From NCBI RefSeq assembly GCF_022836475.1, contig NZ_BQXH01000020.1, positions 1 through 38,665 on the forward strand: DNA of 38,665 bases, given 5' to 3'. A program made the position numbers and the translations under genes. Position 1 is the stretch's first letter; every line of letters begins with the position of its first letter. Shown piece by piece: positions 6,618 through 14,686 of the stretch. Origin of the DNA: Ligilactobacillus pabuli (GTDB lineage: Bacteria; Bacillota; Bacilli; Lactobacillales; Lactobacillaceae). The notes below the pieces were generated by a model that did no database searches, was not told the origin of the DNA, and saw nothing but the letters and a program-made list of their open reading frames with translations.

Positions 6618-7670
6618 ATGTTTTTAGCAATTAGAGAGATTAAAAAAGAAAAACTACGGTACGGCTTGATTCTAACAGTCGTCGTCTTAATCAGTTATTT
6701 GATTTTCATTTTAAGTGCCCTGGCGCTCGGTCTGGCAACAGCTAACACCGCAGCGGTGGACAGCTGGCAGTCTAAGTCGTTTGTAATGACCAAAGACGCT
6801 AATGGTAATGCCGGACAGTCATTACTGACAACGAAACAGGTTGATCAGTTAAGCGACGACAAAACCGCAACACTTGGCATTACACCAGTTAATATGAAAA
6901 TTGGCGGAAAACGTGAATCCGCACAATTCGTTGGGATGAATAACGACGAGTACATCGCTAAAAACCTACAATTAACCAAGGGGAACTTGCCAAAGGCAGC
7001 TAACGAAGTCGTCCTCGCTGACTCAGTTGATAAGGATATTTACGGTATGGGGGATAAAATTTCGATTGGGTTATCTGATACGAAATATAAAATCGTGGGT
7101 TATGCGAAAAATGCCACGTATAACACCGCACCTGTTATTTATGGCGAGTTAGCGCAATGGCGTATCATTAAGGGCGTGTCAGATCAATTCCAGGGTAGCG
7201 TCGTTGCTTCAAAAACGTCACAATCGGTCGATGATAAAGCATTAAAGACTTATTCATACCAAGCCTTTATCAATAAATTGCCAGGTTATACACCGCAAAA
7301 AGCGACGTTTGGTCTCATGATTGGATTCCTGATTGTCATTTCATTGATTGTGATTACCATCTTCCTCTACATTCTAACGGTTCAAAAATTGCCTAACTTG
7401 GCAGTTTTGCGTGCACAAGGCATTCCAAATCTTTTTTTGGCCCAAAATACGTTATTTGAGACGTTCTTTATCATGGCAACTGGTATCGTCGTTGGTGCCG
7501 TACTATCGGCATTAACTGAATTTGGGATTCCAGATAGCGTACCAATGGCATTTGATTGGGGATTGATGGTACTCATTGCGGTCGGATTGATGGTAACCGG
7601 GTTACTGGGTGCAATCATTCCGATTCGTGTGATTAGTAAGATTGATCCGGTATCAGTAATTGGAGGTTAA
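6618..7670 (+). CDS. hrtB: HrtB-like ABC permease (FtsX/MacB fold)
   Basis: 350 residues from ATG 6618, with AGGAGG nine bases upstream; an upstream in-frame TTG at 6567 lacks this. Topology: a membrane span at about 17-40 (LILTVVVLISYLIFILSALA), an extracytoplasmic domain of about 190 residues, then three spans near 235-260, 280-305 and 320-345, ending in VISKIDPVSVIGG. Length (about 350) and layout match HrtB, the permease of the HrtBA heme exporter in lactococci and staphylococci. Its ATPase starts 4 bp after the stop. The substrate is inferred; other small FtsX-type exporters look similar. The coding sequence is intact although insertion-sequence debris lies on both sides. Confidence 0.75.
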   Translation: MFLAIREIKKEKLRYGLILTVVVLISYLIFILSALALGLATANTAAVDSWQSKSFVMTKDANGNAGQSLLTTKQVDQLSDDKTATLGITPVNMKIGGKRESAQFVGMNNDEYIAKNLQLTKGNLPKAANEVVLADSVDKDIYGMGDKISIGLSDTKYKIVGYAKNATYNTAPVIYGELAQWRIIKGVSDQFQGSVVASKTSQSVDDKALKTYSYQAFINKLPGYTPQKATFGLMIGFLIVISLIVITIFLYILTVQKLPNLAVLRAQGIPNLFLAQNTLFETFFIMATGIVVGAVLSALTEFGIPDSVPMAFDWGLMVLIAVGLMVTGLLGAIIPIRVISKIDPVSVIGG

Positions 7671-7674
7671 AAAG

Positions 7675-8355
7675 ATGCGTGAAGAAAAACTAGCCCTTGA
7701 ACACGTGACGAAACAATTTGGTCAGAAAACCAATTTAGTTACGGCACTAGAAGACGTCAGTTTAGCGTTTAAAGCTGGTGAGGTGTCGCTTATCATTGGG
7801 CCTTCAGGATCTGGTAAAAGTACCTTGCTAACCATTTTAGGCGGGTTACAAACACCAACAGACGGCTCAGTTCGTTTGAATGGCCACGATATCAGTGATT
7901 TGAGTACCAAAGAAGCCGAAAAAAGACGACTTGAACAAATCGGTTTCGTCTTGCAGGCGTACAATCTTGTGCCATATTTAACCGTAGCAGACCAATTCAA
8001 ACTTGTTGACCAGGTAAAGCCTAACAATAACCTCAGTCAAGATGGATTTGACAAAATTATTGAAACGCTAGGCATTCAAAAATTATTAAACAAATACCCT
8101 GGCGAATTGTCTGGCGGTCAACAACAGCGCGTTGCAATTGCCCGTGCGTTTTATACAGACCCGGCGATCATCCTAGCCGATGAACCTACGGCAGCCTTAG
8201 ATACGGCACGTGTCAAAGAAGTTGGCCAACTTTTTGCCAATATTGCGCATGACGAGGAAAAAGCAGTCGTCATCGTCACGCACGATGATCGTCTGCGAGA
8301 GTTTTCTGATAATGTCTACAAAATTGTCGACGGAAAACTATCTAATACGGACTGA
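7675..8355 (+). CDS. hrtA: HrtA-like ABC exporter ATPase
   Basis: 226 residues from ATG 7675, GGAGG eight bases upstream inside the end of the permease gene. Walker A GPSGSGKST, Q-loop QAYN, signature LSGGQQQR, Walker B IILADEPTAALD and switch His VTHDD are all present. It belongs to the MacB/LolD/HrtA type of ATPase and should energise the permease just upstream, probably pumping heme or another membrane-active compound out of the membrane. A long stem-loop follows the gene. Confidence 0.8.
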   Translation: MREEKLALEHVTKQFGQKTNLVTALEDVSLAFKAGEVSLIIGPSGSGKSTLLTILGGLQTPTDGSVRLNGHDISDLSTKEAEKRRLEQIGFVLQAYNLVPYLTVADQFKLVDQVKPNNNLSQDGFDKIIETLGIQKLLNKYPGELSGGQQQRVAIARAFYTDPAIILADEPTAALDTARVKEVGQLFANIAHDEEKAVVIVTHDDRLREFSDNVYKIVDGKLSNTD

Positions 8356-8364
8356 TTAACACAC

Positions 8365-8428
8365 TTGCTCTTATGATGAGATTTCGGACTAGTTTTTCTC
8401 GTTTGCTAAAATATCATCATAAGGGCAA
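8365..8428 (+). terminator. Long imperfect stem-loop after the exporter genes
   Basis: The left arm 8365-8384 (TTGCTCTTATGATGAGATTT) and right arm 8409-8428 pair over 20 bp with two mismatches around a 24-nt loop. No T-run follows, so it may stabilise the 3' end rather than terminate by itself. It could also be the edge of an element, since IS30 sequence begins shortly after. Confidence 0.4.
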
Positions 8429-8439
8429 TAGATATTTAG

Positions 8440-9160
8440 TTATGTTTTTGTCGAGCTTGCATTTGTGATAGTCCGCTTGTAGCAAGGGTTGACGCAGGTC
8501 TGCTCCCAATCACCAACCTAGATTTACCCGTCAAGTTACGGCGTCGCATCAAGCGACCAGGATTGCGCCACGCTCGCACTAACAAGCATAAGCTCGGTGA
8601 GTCGATTGAGAATCGGCCAAAGGCCGTTGACGACCGTCTAGGAGTCGGCCACTGGGAGGGCGACCTGGTCAAGGGAAAGCGAGTTGAAAGTGACCCAGCA
8701 CTGATGACGTTGACAGAGCGGTACTCCCGTACTGAGATAATCGTTAAGCTACCTGACTACCACGCTGAGACCTGCCGTCGGGCGCTTCAGGAGACAATCG
8801 ATTCTTATGGGGCCAGGGAGTTAGATACCATTACGTTCGACAATGGTTCAGAGTTCTCGGCTTTGGCTCGCGTGACTGGCACGAAGATTTACTTTGCTCA
8901 TCCGTACTCACCCTGGGAGCGTGGATCAAATGAGAATGCTAATGGCCTTCTACGTGAGTATTTCCCAAAAGGAAAGTCATTCAAGAACGTAACCCTTGAT
9001 GAGATCCAGCCAGCACAGTCGGCGTTGAATCATCGCCCAAGGCGCTCACTGGGCTGGTTTCGTCCTTGCGACTATTACCCCAATATGGCATAAGCTATAC
9101 CACTAACAAGAATTGGTTATAAAGTGTTGCACTTGATTTGACAATTGAGGGAGTAAAAAA
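8440..9160 (+). mobile_element. IS30-family 3' part, truncated at its left
   Basis: This contains the catalytic half of a transposase and a right terminal region, GTGTTGCACTTGATTTGACA (9124-9143). IS30 coding sequence becomes recognisable at about 8488. It is not the missing half of the copy at 4676: both contain the DLP-x-K hinge region, so they overlap. Confidence 0.7.
8488..9093 (+). pseudogene. IS30 transposase, C-terminal catalytic fragment
   Basis: About 200 codons beginning VDAGLLPITNLDLPVKLRRR and ending CDYYPNMA. The rve-type catalytic core is complete: Asp in HWEGDLVKG, Asp in TFDNGSEF, Glu in ERGSNENANGLLREY. The N-terminal helix-turn-helix half is gone. The TTG at 8563 has no clear ribosome binding site. 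It cannot recognise IS ends without its N-terminus. Confidence 0.8.
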
Positions 9161-9161
9161 A

Positions 9162-9187
9162 CTCGGCATGCCAATTGACATGCCGAG
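9162..9187 (-). terminator. Intrinsic terminator, minus strand
   Basis: CTCGGCATG (9162-9170) pairs with CATGCCGAG (9179-9187). Read on the minus strand the stem is followed by seven T. It would end transcripts of the 9342-9746 genes. Confidence 0.75.
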
Positions 9188-9271
9188 CTGGGGTTAATTT
9201 CGATGCATCTTAAACCACGATACCCTTTTCCGTGTGTAGCATCAAGTCTTCTCGTACCTCAACCGTACCGT

Positions 9272-9302
9272 ATCCTGCTGAAAGTTACGCTTTCAGCAGG
9301 AT
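9272..9302. other. Perfect 13-bp hairpin
   Basis: ATCCTGCTGAAAG / CTTTCAGCAGGAT with a 5-nt loop, followed on the plus strand by TTTTG. It lies in a 150-bp noncoding stretch between the small membrane protein stop and the minus-strand terminator. It may be a second terminator or part of a 3' untranslated structure. Confidence 0.5.
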
Positions 9303-9341
9303 TTTGCGAACGTGTGTCTATCACAGACGGCCCGTATATCA

Positions 9342-9482
9342 TTAGTCATGAATCGAATCCTGCAATTTATCCCCAGCCTTATCTATTTCCTTGGCTGCCA
9401 AAATTGTACCAGCTACCAGAGCTCCTCCAACCAGCAAAGTGCTGGCTACCATAAATGTAAAAATTGATTTTAAAGCATCCAT
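9342..9482 (-). CDS. Small membrane protein downstream of the GlsB-like gene
   Basis: 46 residues from ATG 9482: MDALKSIFTFMVASTLLVGG, then ALVAGTILAAKEIDKAGDKL and a short polar end. One hydrophobic span (about 7-28) is followed by an amphipathic, charged helix, as in YtxH-like stress proteins. A TTG at 9497 (immediately after the TGA of the preceding gene) is in frame and would give 51 residues, so translation is probably coupled to the upstream gene. No strong ribosome binding site of its own is seen. I do not recognise a named family. Confidence 0.55.
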   Translation of the reverse strand: MDALKSIFTFMVASTLLVGGALVAGTILAAKEIDKAGDKLQDSIHD

Positions 9483-9497
9483 GCATATGACATCCAA

Positions 9498-9746
9498 TCA
9501 ATCTTTAGATCTACCAACAAAGAATGATACAACCGCTACGACAATCACTGCGCCAACTATCGATGGAATCATTGCCATACCAGCAAGTTTAGGACCCCAA
9601 TGGCCGAGTAGTGCTTCACCAATAGATGATCCGATGAGCCCAGCAATAATATTTGCAATCCAACCCATCGATTTTCCTTTGCTTGTAATAGCGCCAGCAA
9701 TAGCACCGATTATTGCGCCAACAATTAGTGACCAAATGAAGTGCAT
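9498..9746 (-). CDS. GlsB/YeaQ/YmgE family membrane protein
   Basis: 82 residues: MHFIWSLIVGAIIGAIAGAI, then TSKGKSMGWIANIIAGLIGSSIGEALLG and a last hydrophobic span ending FFVGRSKD. Glycine-rich spans and the MGWIANIIAGLIG motif are typical of this transglycosylase-associated/GlsB family, found with general stress genes in lactobacilli and enterococci. I chose ATG 9746 because GGGAGGG lies just upstream; an ATG at 9761 would put that ribosome binding site inside the gene. A small membrane protein follows directly. Confidence 0.85.
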   Translation of the reverse strand: MHFIWSLIVGAIIGAIAGAITSKGKSMGWIANIIAGLIGSSIGEALLGHWGPKLAGMAMIPSIVGAVIVVAVVSFFVGRSKD

Positions 9747-9782
9747 GTAAATCCCTCCCATTAAATATATTCTTTGTTACTA

Positions 9783-9810
9783 ATTATAAGTATACAGGAG
9801 TTAAGGCCAA
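9783..9810 (-). promoter_or_regulatory. Promoter of the GlsB-like gene
   Basis: On the minus strand TATAAT (9783-9788) is preceded by TTGGCC (9805-9810) with a 16-bp spacer. The start codon is about 37 bp downstream. Confidence 0.6.
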
Positions 9811-9855
9811 AAAGAAAGCCGAAGATATCTATTCCCTCTTACTACTTACGATAGC

Positions 9856-10224
9856 TCATTGTGAATTGCGCAGTAAATCGCGAATCTGTGTAAGTAAGAG
9901 TTCTTCCTTCGAAACAACAGGAGCATCAGGTTTTTTAGACGGCATAATACGATTAACCGTCTTGACAATAATAAAGACTACAAAAGCAGTGATCAAGAAG
10001 TTAATGACGTCGTTAAGAAAGCTGCCATACGTAAATTTTGCGTTCAAAATTGTAAAATATAGCTTACTTAAATCAGCCTTACCTACAAACATAGAAATAA
10101 TTGGGTTGATCAAGTTTTTGGTCAGGGAAGTTACAACAGCGGTGAACGCACCGCCAATAATGACACCTACAGCAAGATCTAGAACGTTGCCACGCATAAT
10201 GAAGTCTCTAAATTCTTTAATCAT
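9856..10224 (-). CDS. mscL: Large-conductance mechanosensitive channel MscL
   Basis: 122 residues from ATG 10224, with GGAGG upstream; a TTG at 10239 overlaps the ribosome binding site. The start MIKEFRDFIMRGNVLDLAVG, the first pore helix with GVIIGGAFTAVVTSL, the periplasmic loop, the second span FLITAFVVFIIVKTV and the C-terminal bundle helix EELLLTQIRDLL are all typical. MscL forms a homopentamer in the membrane and opens on hypo-osmotic shock. Its length is normal. It is transcribed towards the GlsB-like gene, which has its own promoter. Confidence 0.97.
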   Translation of the reverse strand: MIKEFRDFIMRGNVLDLAVGVIIGGAFTAVVTSLTKNLINPIISMFVGKADLSKLYFTILNAKFTYGSFLNDVINFLITAFVVFIIVKTVNRIMPSKKPDAPVVSKEELLLTQIRDLLRNSQ

Positions 10225-10535
10225 TTTGAATGCCTCCAAATTTTATGTTACGAAAAGAAGTATAGCAGAGTGGGGACGTTCTGAAAATTAAAAATAGCGC
10301 CTCATAATGAATTGGCTGGCGTCTGCCTAGCTATTTAGATAATCACCTAGGTTTGAAAATCAGTGCAAATCAGTGACAAGCCCAAAACTAGAAATGCTTT
10401 TATACCGATATTTTGAGCACCCGTGGCACTCAATAATAACTCATTCTAGAGGCGAGGCCCATATAACTTGCACGTCATGAAAGACCACAGAGTAGTCACG
10501 TGTACCAACCATGTGCATACCAATTAGTACACCCT

Positions 10536-10561
10536 AGTCCCTATATGGGGCTTATTTTTTT
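10536..10561 (+). terminator. Plus-strand terminator without an upstream gene
   Basis: AGTCCC (10536-10541) pairs with GGGGCT (10547-10552) around TATAT, followed by TATTTTTTT. No plus-strand gene is visible upstream, so it may end a small RNA or be a remnant. Confidence 0.55.
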
Positions 10562-10567
10562 GCAATC

Positions 10568-10590
10568 AAAAAGCCCGCCGGATGGCAGGC
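10568..10590 (-). terminator. Terminator of the DUF1304 gene
   Basis: On the minus strand GCCTGCC, ATCC, GGCGGGC is followed by five T. It lies about 105 bp after the stop of the DUF1304 gene. Confidence 0.7.
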
Positions 10591-10694
10591 CAATAATACT
10601 TTCAATAGCTTATCCTCATCAGAATTAACTGGCATATCTAACGATTCTTACCGTTTCTCTAGGAGCCAAAGTTTATCTTACTATGAGGAGCACA

Positions 10695-11066
10695 TCAGTG
10701 TACAAATATAAGCATAAAAAGCGCTACGATTGCGGGACTACCCTGTGTAAATATGATTTTCTTGTTAGCTGTCAGTGATCCAAAAGCGGCAGCAAGCACG
10801 ACAAAACCCACGAATAAAATCTGAACGTGGTAGGAGGCACCACCACTGAGCCCATATCGAGCATATAACAAGCCTACACCGATAAATCCATTATATAGTC
10901 CTTGGTTTGCCATCGATGATTTGGCTTCTTTGGTGGCAAGATATCCTTTTGACAAGTCAAAAGCCTTACGGGCCATTTTTGTTTGGGTGCCAAACATCTC
11001 GAGAAGCATTATCAGCAATGCCTCAACGGCGACTAGTAGCACGAACATATCCTTTACAAATAGCAT
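10695..11066 (-). CDS. DUF1304 family membrane protein
   Basis: 123 residues, ATG at 11066 preceded by AGGGGGAATAGGTA. Four hydrophobic spans are visible (about 5-25, 55-72, 80-97, 105-123). The central motif NQGLYNGFIGVGLLYARYG (after MAR-x-AF near 32) is characteristic of DUF1304 proteins, small membrane proteins of unknown function common in lactic acid bacteria. The gene is monocistronic and intact. Confidence 0.85.
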   Translation of the reverse strand: MLFVKDMFVLLVAVEALLIMLLEMFGTQTKMARKAFDLSKGYLATKEAKSSMANQGLYNGFIGVGLLYARYGLSGGASYHVQILFVGFVVLAAAFGSLTANKKIIFTQGSPAIVALFMLIFVH

Positions 11067-11155
11067 TACCTATTCCCCCTAAAGAAATTCATTAAAATTT
11101 AAAATTTATACGATAAAGCATAGTATAACAGACTTCGGAGCGGGAGAACATTTAG

Positions 11156-12600
11156 CCTGGATTATTCTTAAACACGACAAAATACAGCGCAACCTCATGA
11201 CTGGCATGAAGTTGCGCTGCTTTGTGTTTTTCACCCACTGGGTGCGGTCTTGTGATATTGTAGAGTCGCTGAAAACCAACAATATGAAGGCCATAACACA
11301 ATGCTTAGACTACGCGCAACTTCACTTCAATGCAATCCTCATTTATCTGTTATCAACGACGCCGGACAATTATCCAATGATGCTGGAATGATACTACCAA
11401 TTGAATTTACCAATCGGATCCACCTCAAAAACTTGATTCGTAATACGATTTTCTTTAATGATGAGCGAAAATTTGCCAAGATCTCTTTCGTATATCTATT
11501 TGAATTTACGCTTATGCTCCGGATTGCCGGTTATTGCACTGACTCTGCGGCAAATACTTGGCGTCAGGATCCTGCTATTAGGATTGCTTTAGGTGAGTAT
11601 GGTGTGGCCTCTCAAGCTTCTATTTCACGTTTCATCGCAAGCCTGACTCAAGATAATCTGGTTGAAACCCAAAACCTGTTACTGAAACTGGCTGATGTGG
11701 TCCTTAAAGATCCTTCACGCACTGAAATGATCCTTGATATCGACTCCACACACTTGGATACCTTCGGCCATCAAGAACACGCAACCTATAATGGTCATTA
11801 TTCAGCTAATGGCTATCACCCTCTGCTGGTTTTTGATGATGCCACCGGGCTTTTACTAGGTGCGCAGTTGCGCCCGGGTAACGTCTATACCAGTAGCGAT
11901 GCTGATACGTTCATCGCCCCGATCCTTGATCATCTTAAAGCCTTACGCCCTGATATGAACATCACAGTCCGCGGTGATTCAGGCTTTGCCAAGCCAGAGT
12001 TTTATGCAGCCTGTGCCAAGCGCAGTGTTAAATTTATTGTCCGGCTGAAGAAGAATAACCGCATTAACGAACTCACCACAACGGCAACTCAAGCCACTGA
12101 GATGACGACTGATTTTCAAAGTGAAGACCACGAACTGGACTATCAAGTTAAAATTTGGGCGGATAATTATCGCGTGATCGTGCATTCTGAAAGTAAGGCT
12201 GAGTCTTTTCTTTGGGACGATCATACTTTATTGGTCACCAATGATACGAAGATTCCGTGTGAAACATTGATCACCCGCTATCGTCAACGCGGAAGAGTCG
12301 AAGATCTGATCAAAGAATTGAAAGCCGGTTTTGCTTTCGACAAGACTGACAGTCACTCGTTTACGATGAACGCTGCTAGGGCCTTGATCAGTGCTGTTGC
12401 TTACAACATCGTTCAACTATTCAAACTCATTTTGATACCTTTTGACGCACGAAAGACAATCGCAACCTTGCGCTTTGAATTGCTCCATTTTACGGGTAAG
12501 ATCACGCATCATGCGCACCGAATCGTCCTACATTTAGCTTCAAGCCAAGTTTTTAGTGGCTTTATAGGCAATGTGTTGAACGATATTTTGCAAATGTGAC
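11156..12600 (+). mobile_element. IS1380-family element, right end not found
   Basis: The left end CCTGGATTATTCTTAAACAC (11156) precedes a transcription-blocking hairpin (AGCGCAAC...GTTGCGCT, 11186-11218) and an intact transposase. I could not find the complementary right repeat between 12600 and 13100, so the right end is either strongly diverged or lost. Confidence 0.7.
11301..12599 (+). CDS. IS1380-family transposase
   Basis: 432 residues, a normal length for the family. The DDE core is complete: Asp in MILDIDSTHLDTFG, Asp in VRGDSGFAKPEF, and the Glu region TRYRQRGRVEDLIKELKAGF, followed by the C-terminal helical part with NAARALISAVAYNIVQLF. The motif GHQEHATYNGHYSANGYHPL after the first Asp is typical of IS1380 rather than IS4. 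The coding sequence has no defect; mobility depends on the missing right end. The exact start is uncertain: ATG 11301 has no strong ribosome binding site, and an ATG at 11388 (MILPIEF) is an alternative. Confidence 0.88.
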   Translation: MLRLRATSLQCNPHLSVINDAGQLSNDAGMILPIEFTNRIHLKNLIRNTIFFNDERKFAKISFVYLFEFTLMLRIAGYCTDSAANTWRQDPAIRIALGEYGVASQASISRFIASLTQDNLVETQNLLLKLADVVLKDPSRTEMILDIDSTHLDTFGHQEHATYNGHYSANGYHPLLVFDDATGLLLGAQLRPGNVYTSSDADTFIAPILDHLKALRPDMNITVRGDSGFAKPEFYAACAKRSVKFIVRLKKNNRINELTTTATQATEMTTDFQSEDHELDYQVKIWADNYRVIVHSESKAESFLWDDHTLLVTNDTKIPCETLITRYRQRGRVEDLIKELKAGFAFDKTDSHSFTMNAARALISAVAYNIVQLFKLILIPFDARKTIATLRFELLHFTGKITHHAHRIVLHLASSQVFSGFIGNVLNDILQM

Positions 12601-12883
12601 CAAAGCAACTAAATGGTCGGGCCTGGCCGAAGTGTTGAAATACGTTCGGTCTATTTGGCGACGCCGACTCTGAATAAGTTGGCCAAAATCAAGGTGTATT
12701 GATTCGGCATGGCGAAGTTAGTGTCGCTATTGAGCCTATGGTTGTATTTCACAAACCTATGAATAAATCAGGTTCATGTTAAGATCCTGTTACAGTTCAA
12801 CTTTCAGTTTCAAAATACGTCCTACAAACAGTCTGTATATGTTGAGAGCGAAAGTTCTCACAGACCTTCCGGAAGGGTATTGC
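12601..12883. other. Noncoding stretch between IS1380 and the mobilizable element
   Basis: 280 bp without a credible gene. It should contain the left boundary (attL) of the integrative element, but I could not see a direct repeat matching the region after the integrase. Confidence 0.5.
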
Positions 12884-12964
12884 AACGCATCGCCGCCGTG
12901 CGCGGCGTGCAGCGCGAAAGCCGCTAGCGCGAGCGGCGGCGGTCGGCGTTAGCCGGCCGCCTCA
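12884..12964 (+). repeat. GC-rich inverted repeats beside the transfer origin
   Basis: About 80 bp of extreme GC (CGCCGCCGTGCGCGGCG, GCCGCTAGCGCGAGCGGC, GCCGGCCGCC) with several short nested inverted repeats, in a region otherwise near 45-50% GC. It lies immediately before the oriT-like motif and probably forms secondary structure in single-stranded DNA, for example as part of the transfer or replication origin. Confidence 0.6.
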
Positions 12965-12966
12965 AG

Positions 12967-12988
12967 CCCCCAGTATCTAATAGGGGGG
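12967..12988 (+). other. oriT/nic-like site for the MOBT relaxase
   Basis: CCCCC (12967-12971), the loop AGTATCTAATA, and GGGGGG (12983-12988). This matches the layout of the nick sites of ICEBs1 and Tn916, where a C-run/G-run inverted repeat surrounds a CTAA-containing loop. The relaxase gene follows 125 bp downstream. Confidence 0.75.
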
Positions 12989-13112
12989 CAGAGATAGGAA
13001 CGTATTAACAAAACACAGGGTAGAAATGCCGAAGGCAAGGCATTCCCCGTAGAGACAGAGTGTCAACAGGCTAAAAAAGCTGTAAACACCAGAAAACAAA
13101 GGAGAGACGCTA

Positions 13113-14345
13113 ATGCAAAATGATTTGACTGCGGGAATCGTGGTCACTGATTGGCTAGGTAAGTTCTGGGACTTGATGACCGAGCAGAAGTTGACGCAAC
13201 AACAAGTGGCCGATAAGGTCGGGATCACCCGTGGTTACCTGAATCAGCTACTCGGCGGCAAAAAACCGCTAAACGACAATATGCGACGCCAGCTGATGTG
13301 TGCTTATCGTGAGCTATCCGGTGACGAAGCACTGACCATGTGGATCGACTATGTCCGCATTCGCTTCCCCACCCACGATGCTATCCCCATCATGACCGAG
13401 TTGTTGCAGATTAAGCCAATATTCTTCGCGCCGGACAACTGGGGCTTCTACGGCTATACCGGTAAGTTTGAACACGGCGCGATGCAAATCTTCACTTCAC
13501 CAGAAGATGACGATCGCGGGACGCTACTGGAACTGAAAGGTGAAGGCTGTCGCGAATTTGAGTGTCTGCTACTTTCTCAACATCGAAGCTGGTATGACTT
13601 CTTTGAAAAGGCCAATGAACTCGGTGGTCATTACAACCGGATTGATCTTGCTATCAATGATTATGTGGACATGCTACCGGTGCAATACTTCATTGATAAG
13701 TGTGATCGCGACGAATTCACCTCAATTTTCCGGCGTATTCATAAAGACGCTAATAAAGAACACGGTGTTATTGGCCGCACGCTGTATATTGGTTCGAGAA
13801 AAAGCCAATTCTACATGTGCCTATACCAGAAAGACGCCGAACAGTTTTTCAAATATGGCACGCCGCTAGATCAGACACCAATCAAAAACCGCTTTGAGCT
13901 ACGCTTAGCTGATGAACGGGCAACAAAAGCGATTGAGGCGTTGTTAAACGAGCGTAAGCCTGCCAAGGTGATATTTGGTATCATCAATCGCTATATACGT
14001 TTTTTAAAGCCCAACGGCAAGGCTAGAGAAAGTTGGCCGCTGGACGACCTCTGGGCGAATTTTATCGGCAAATACGGTGAGAAGCTTCGGCTAACAACCC
14101 AACCAGAGCCATTCTCTATCAAACGCACCTACAAGTGGATTGAGAAGCAAGTTGCGCCGACCTTGAAGATGTTACTCGCCTACGATTCAGCTACCGCCCA
14201 AGACATTTTGATGACGATGATTGCCAACGCTACTATCACGCAAAAGGAGATGAGTGTTCTACAAGCAATGCTCGCATCAACCGAAGAAATGATTATCCCA
14301 AGTGAGGAATCAAAAAAGAGCGACTACGCCGACCAAAGCAAGTAG
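13113..14345 (+). CDS. MOBT relaxase / Rep_trans replication initiator
   Basis: 410 residues from ATG 13113 with AAAGGAGAG upstream. Residues about 14-70 are a Cro/CI helix-turn-helix (LTQQQVADKVGITRGYLNQL); from about 95 the Rep_trans domain follows with WGFYGYTGKFEHGAMQIF, the motif RIDLAINDY (176-184), YIGSRKSQFYMCLYQKD and NRFELRLADERATKA. This HTH plus Rep_trans layout is that of Tn916 Orf20 and ICEBs1 NicK-type relaxases, which nick oriT and start rolling-circle replication or transfer. The acidic/basic tail after 390 is unremarkable. The gene is intact. Confidence 0.9.
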   Translation: MQNDLTAGIVVTDWLGKFWDLMTEQKLTQQQVADKVGITRGYLNQLLGGKKPLNDNMRRQLMCAYRELSGDEALTMWIDYVRIRFPTHDAIPIMTELLQIKPIFFAPDNWGFYGYTGKFEHGAMQIFTSPEDDDRGTLLELKGEGCREFECLLLSQHRSWYDFFEKANELGGHYNRIDLAINDYVDMLPVQYFIDKCDRDEFTSIFRRIHKDANKEHGVIGRTLYIGSRKSQFYMCLYQKDAEQFFKYGTPLDQTPIKNRFELRLADERATKAIEALLNERKPAKVIFGIINRYIRFLKPNGKARESWPLDDLWANFIGKYGEKLRLTTQPEPFSIKRTYKWIEKQVAPTLKMLLAYDSATAQDILMTMIANATITQKEMSVLQAMLASTEEMIIPSEESKKSDYADQSK

Positions 14346-14422
14346 TCACCCTTCACAGATAAAATATGGGTTCTATCTGGTTTGATTATCTCACTCCCGC
14401 TAAACTTTAGGAAGTGATTTGA

Positions 14423-14686
14423 TTGAATATTAACGTACCAGCACAGCCAGTCTTCCTGACGATGACTAGAGCTGATCTTATTAACCTAGGATACAGTCAA
14501 TCGCAAGCAAGCCGCATCATCAAAATGGCAAAAGAGTTGTTGCTCAAACGTGGCCTTGGATGGTACGGTAAGAAAGGCGTAGACCGTGTTCCAGTGGAAG
14601 CAGTAGACGCAGTATTAGGCTTGAAACTAAGCCAACTTGAGGGTGCACCAAGTGGCCTTTCCGCAGTTAAGGAGGAACTATCTTGA
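14423..14686 (+). CDS. DUF3173 family protein, probable excision accessory factor
   Basis: 87 residues from a TTG start with TAGGAAGTG upstream. The sequence LTMTRADLINLGYSQSQASR, then IIKMAKELLLKRG and VDRVPVEAVDAVLG, fits DUF3173, a small helix-turn-helix-like family that nearly always lies directly before tyrosine integrases of Gram-positive integrative elements, where it may act like an excisionase. Its stop TGA overlaps the TTG start of the integrase (TTGA, 14683-14686), so the two are translationally coupled. No canonical start codon is available at the conserved N-terminus. Confidence 0.8.
   Translation: MNINVPAQPVFLTMTRADLINLGYSQSQASRIIKMAKELLLKRGLGWYGKKGVDRVPVEAVDAVLGLKLSQLEGAPSGLSAVKEELS

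Larger units (their letters stand above)
10240..10694. other. 450 bp without a gene; holds two terminators
   Basis: I see no coding frame with a start and ribosome binding site. The stretch contains the terminator of the DUF1304 gene and a plus-strand terminator at 10536, listed separately. The part 10300-10535 could be a degraded gene or an unrecognised small RNA. Confidence 0.5.

Noticed and set aside
4676-9160. One IS30 split by later insertions
   Set aside because: Both IS30 pieces include the hinge region (DLPMK and DLPVK), so they overlap and come from different copies.
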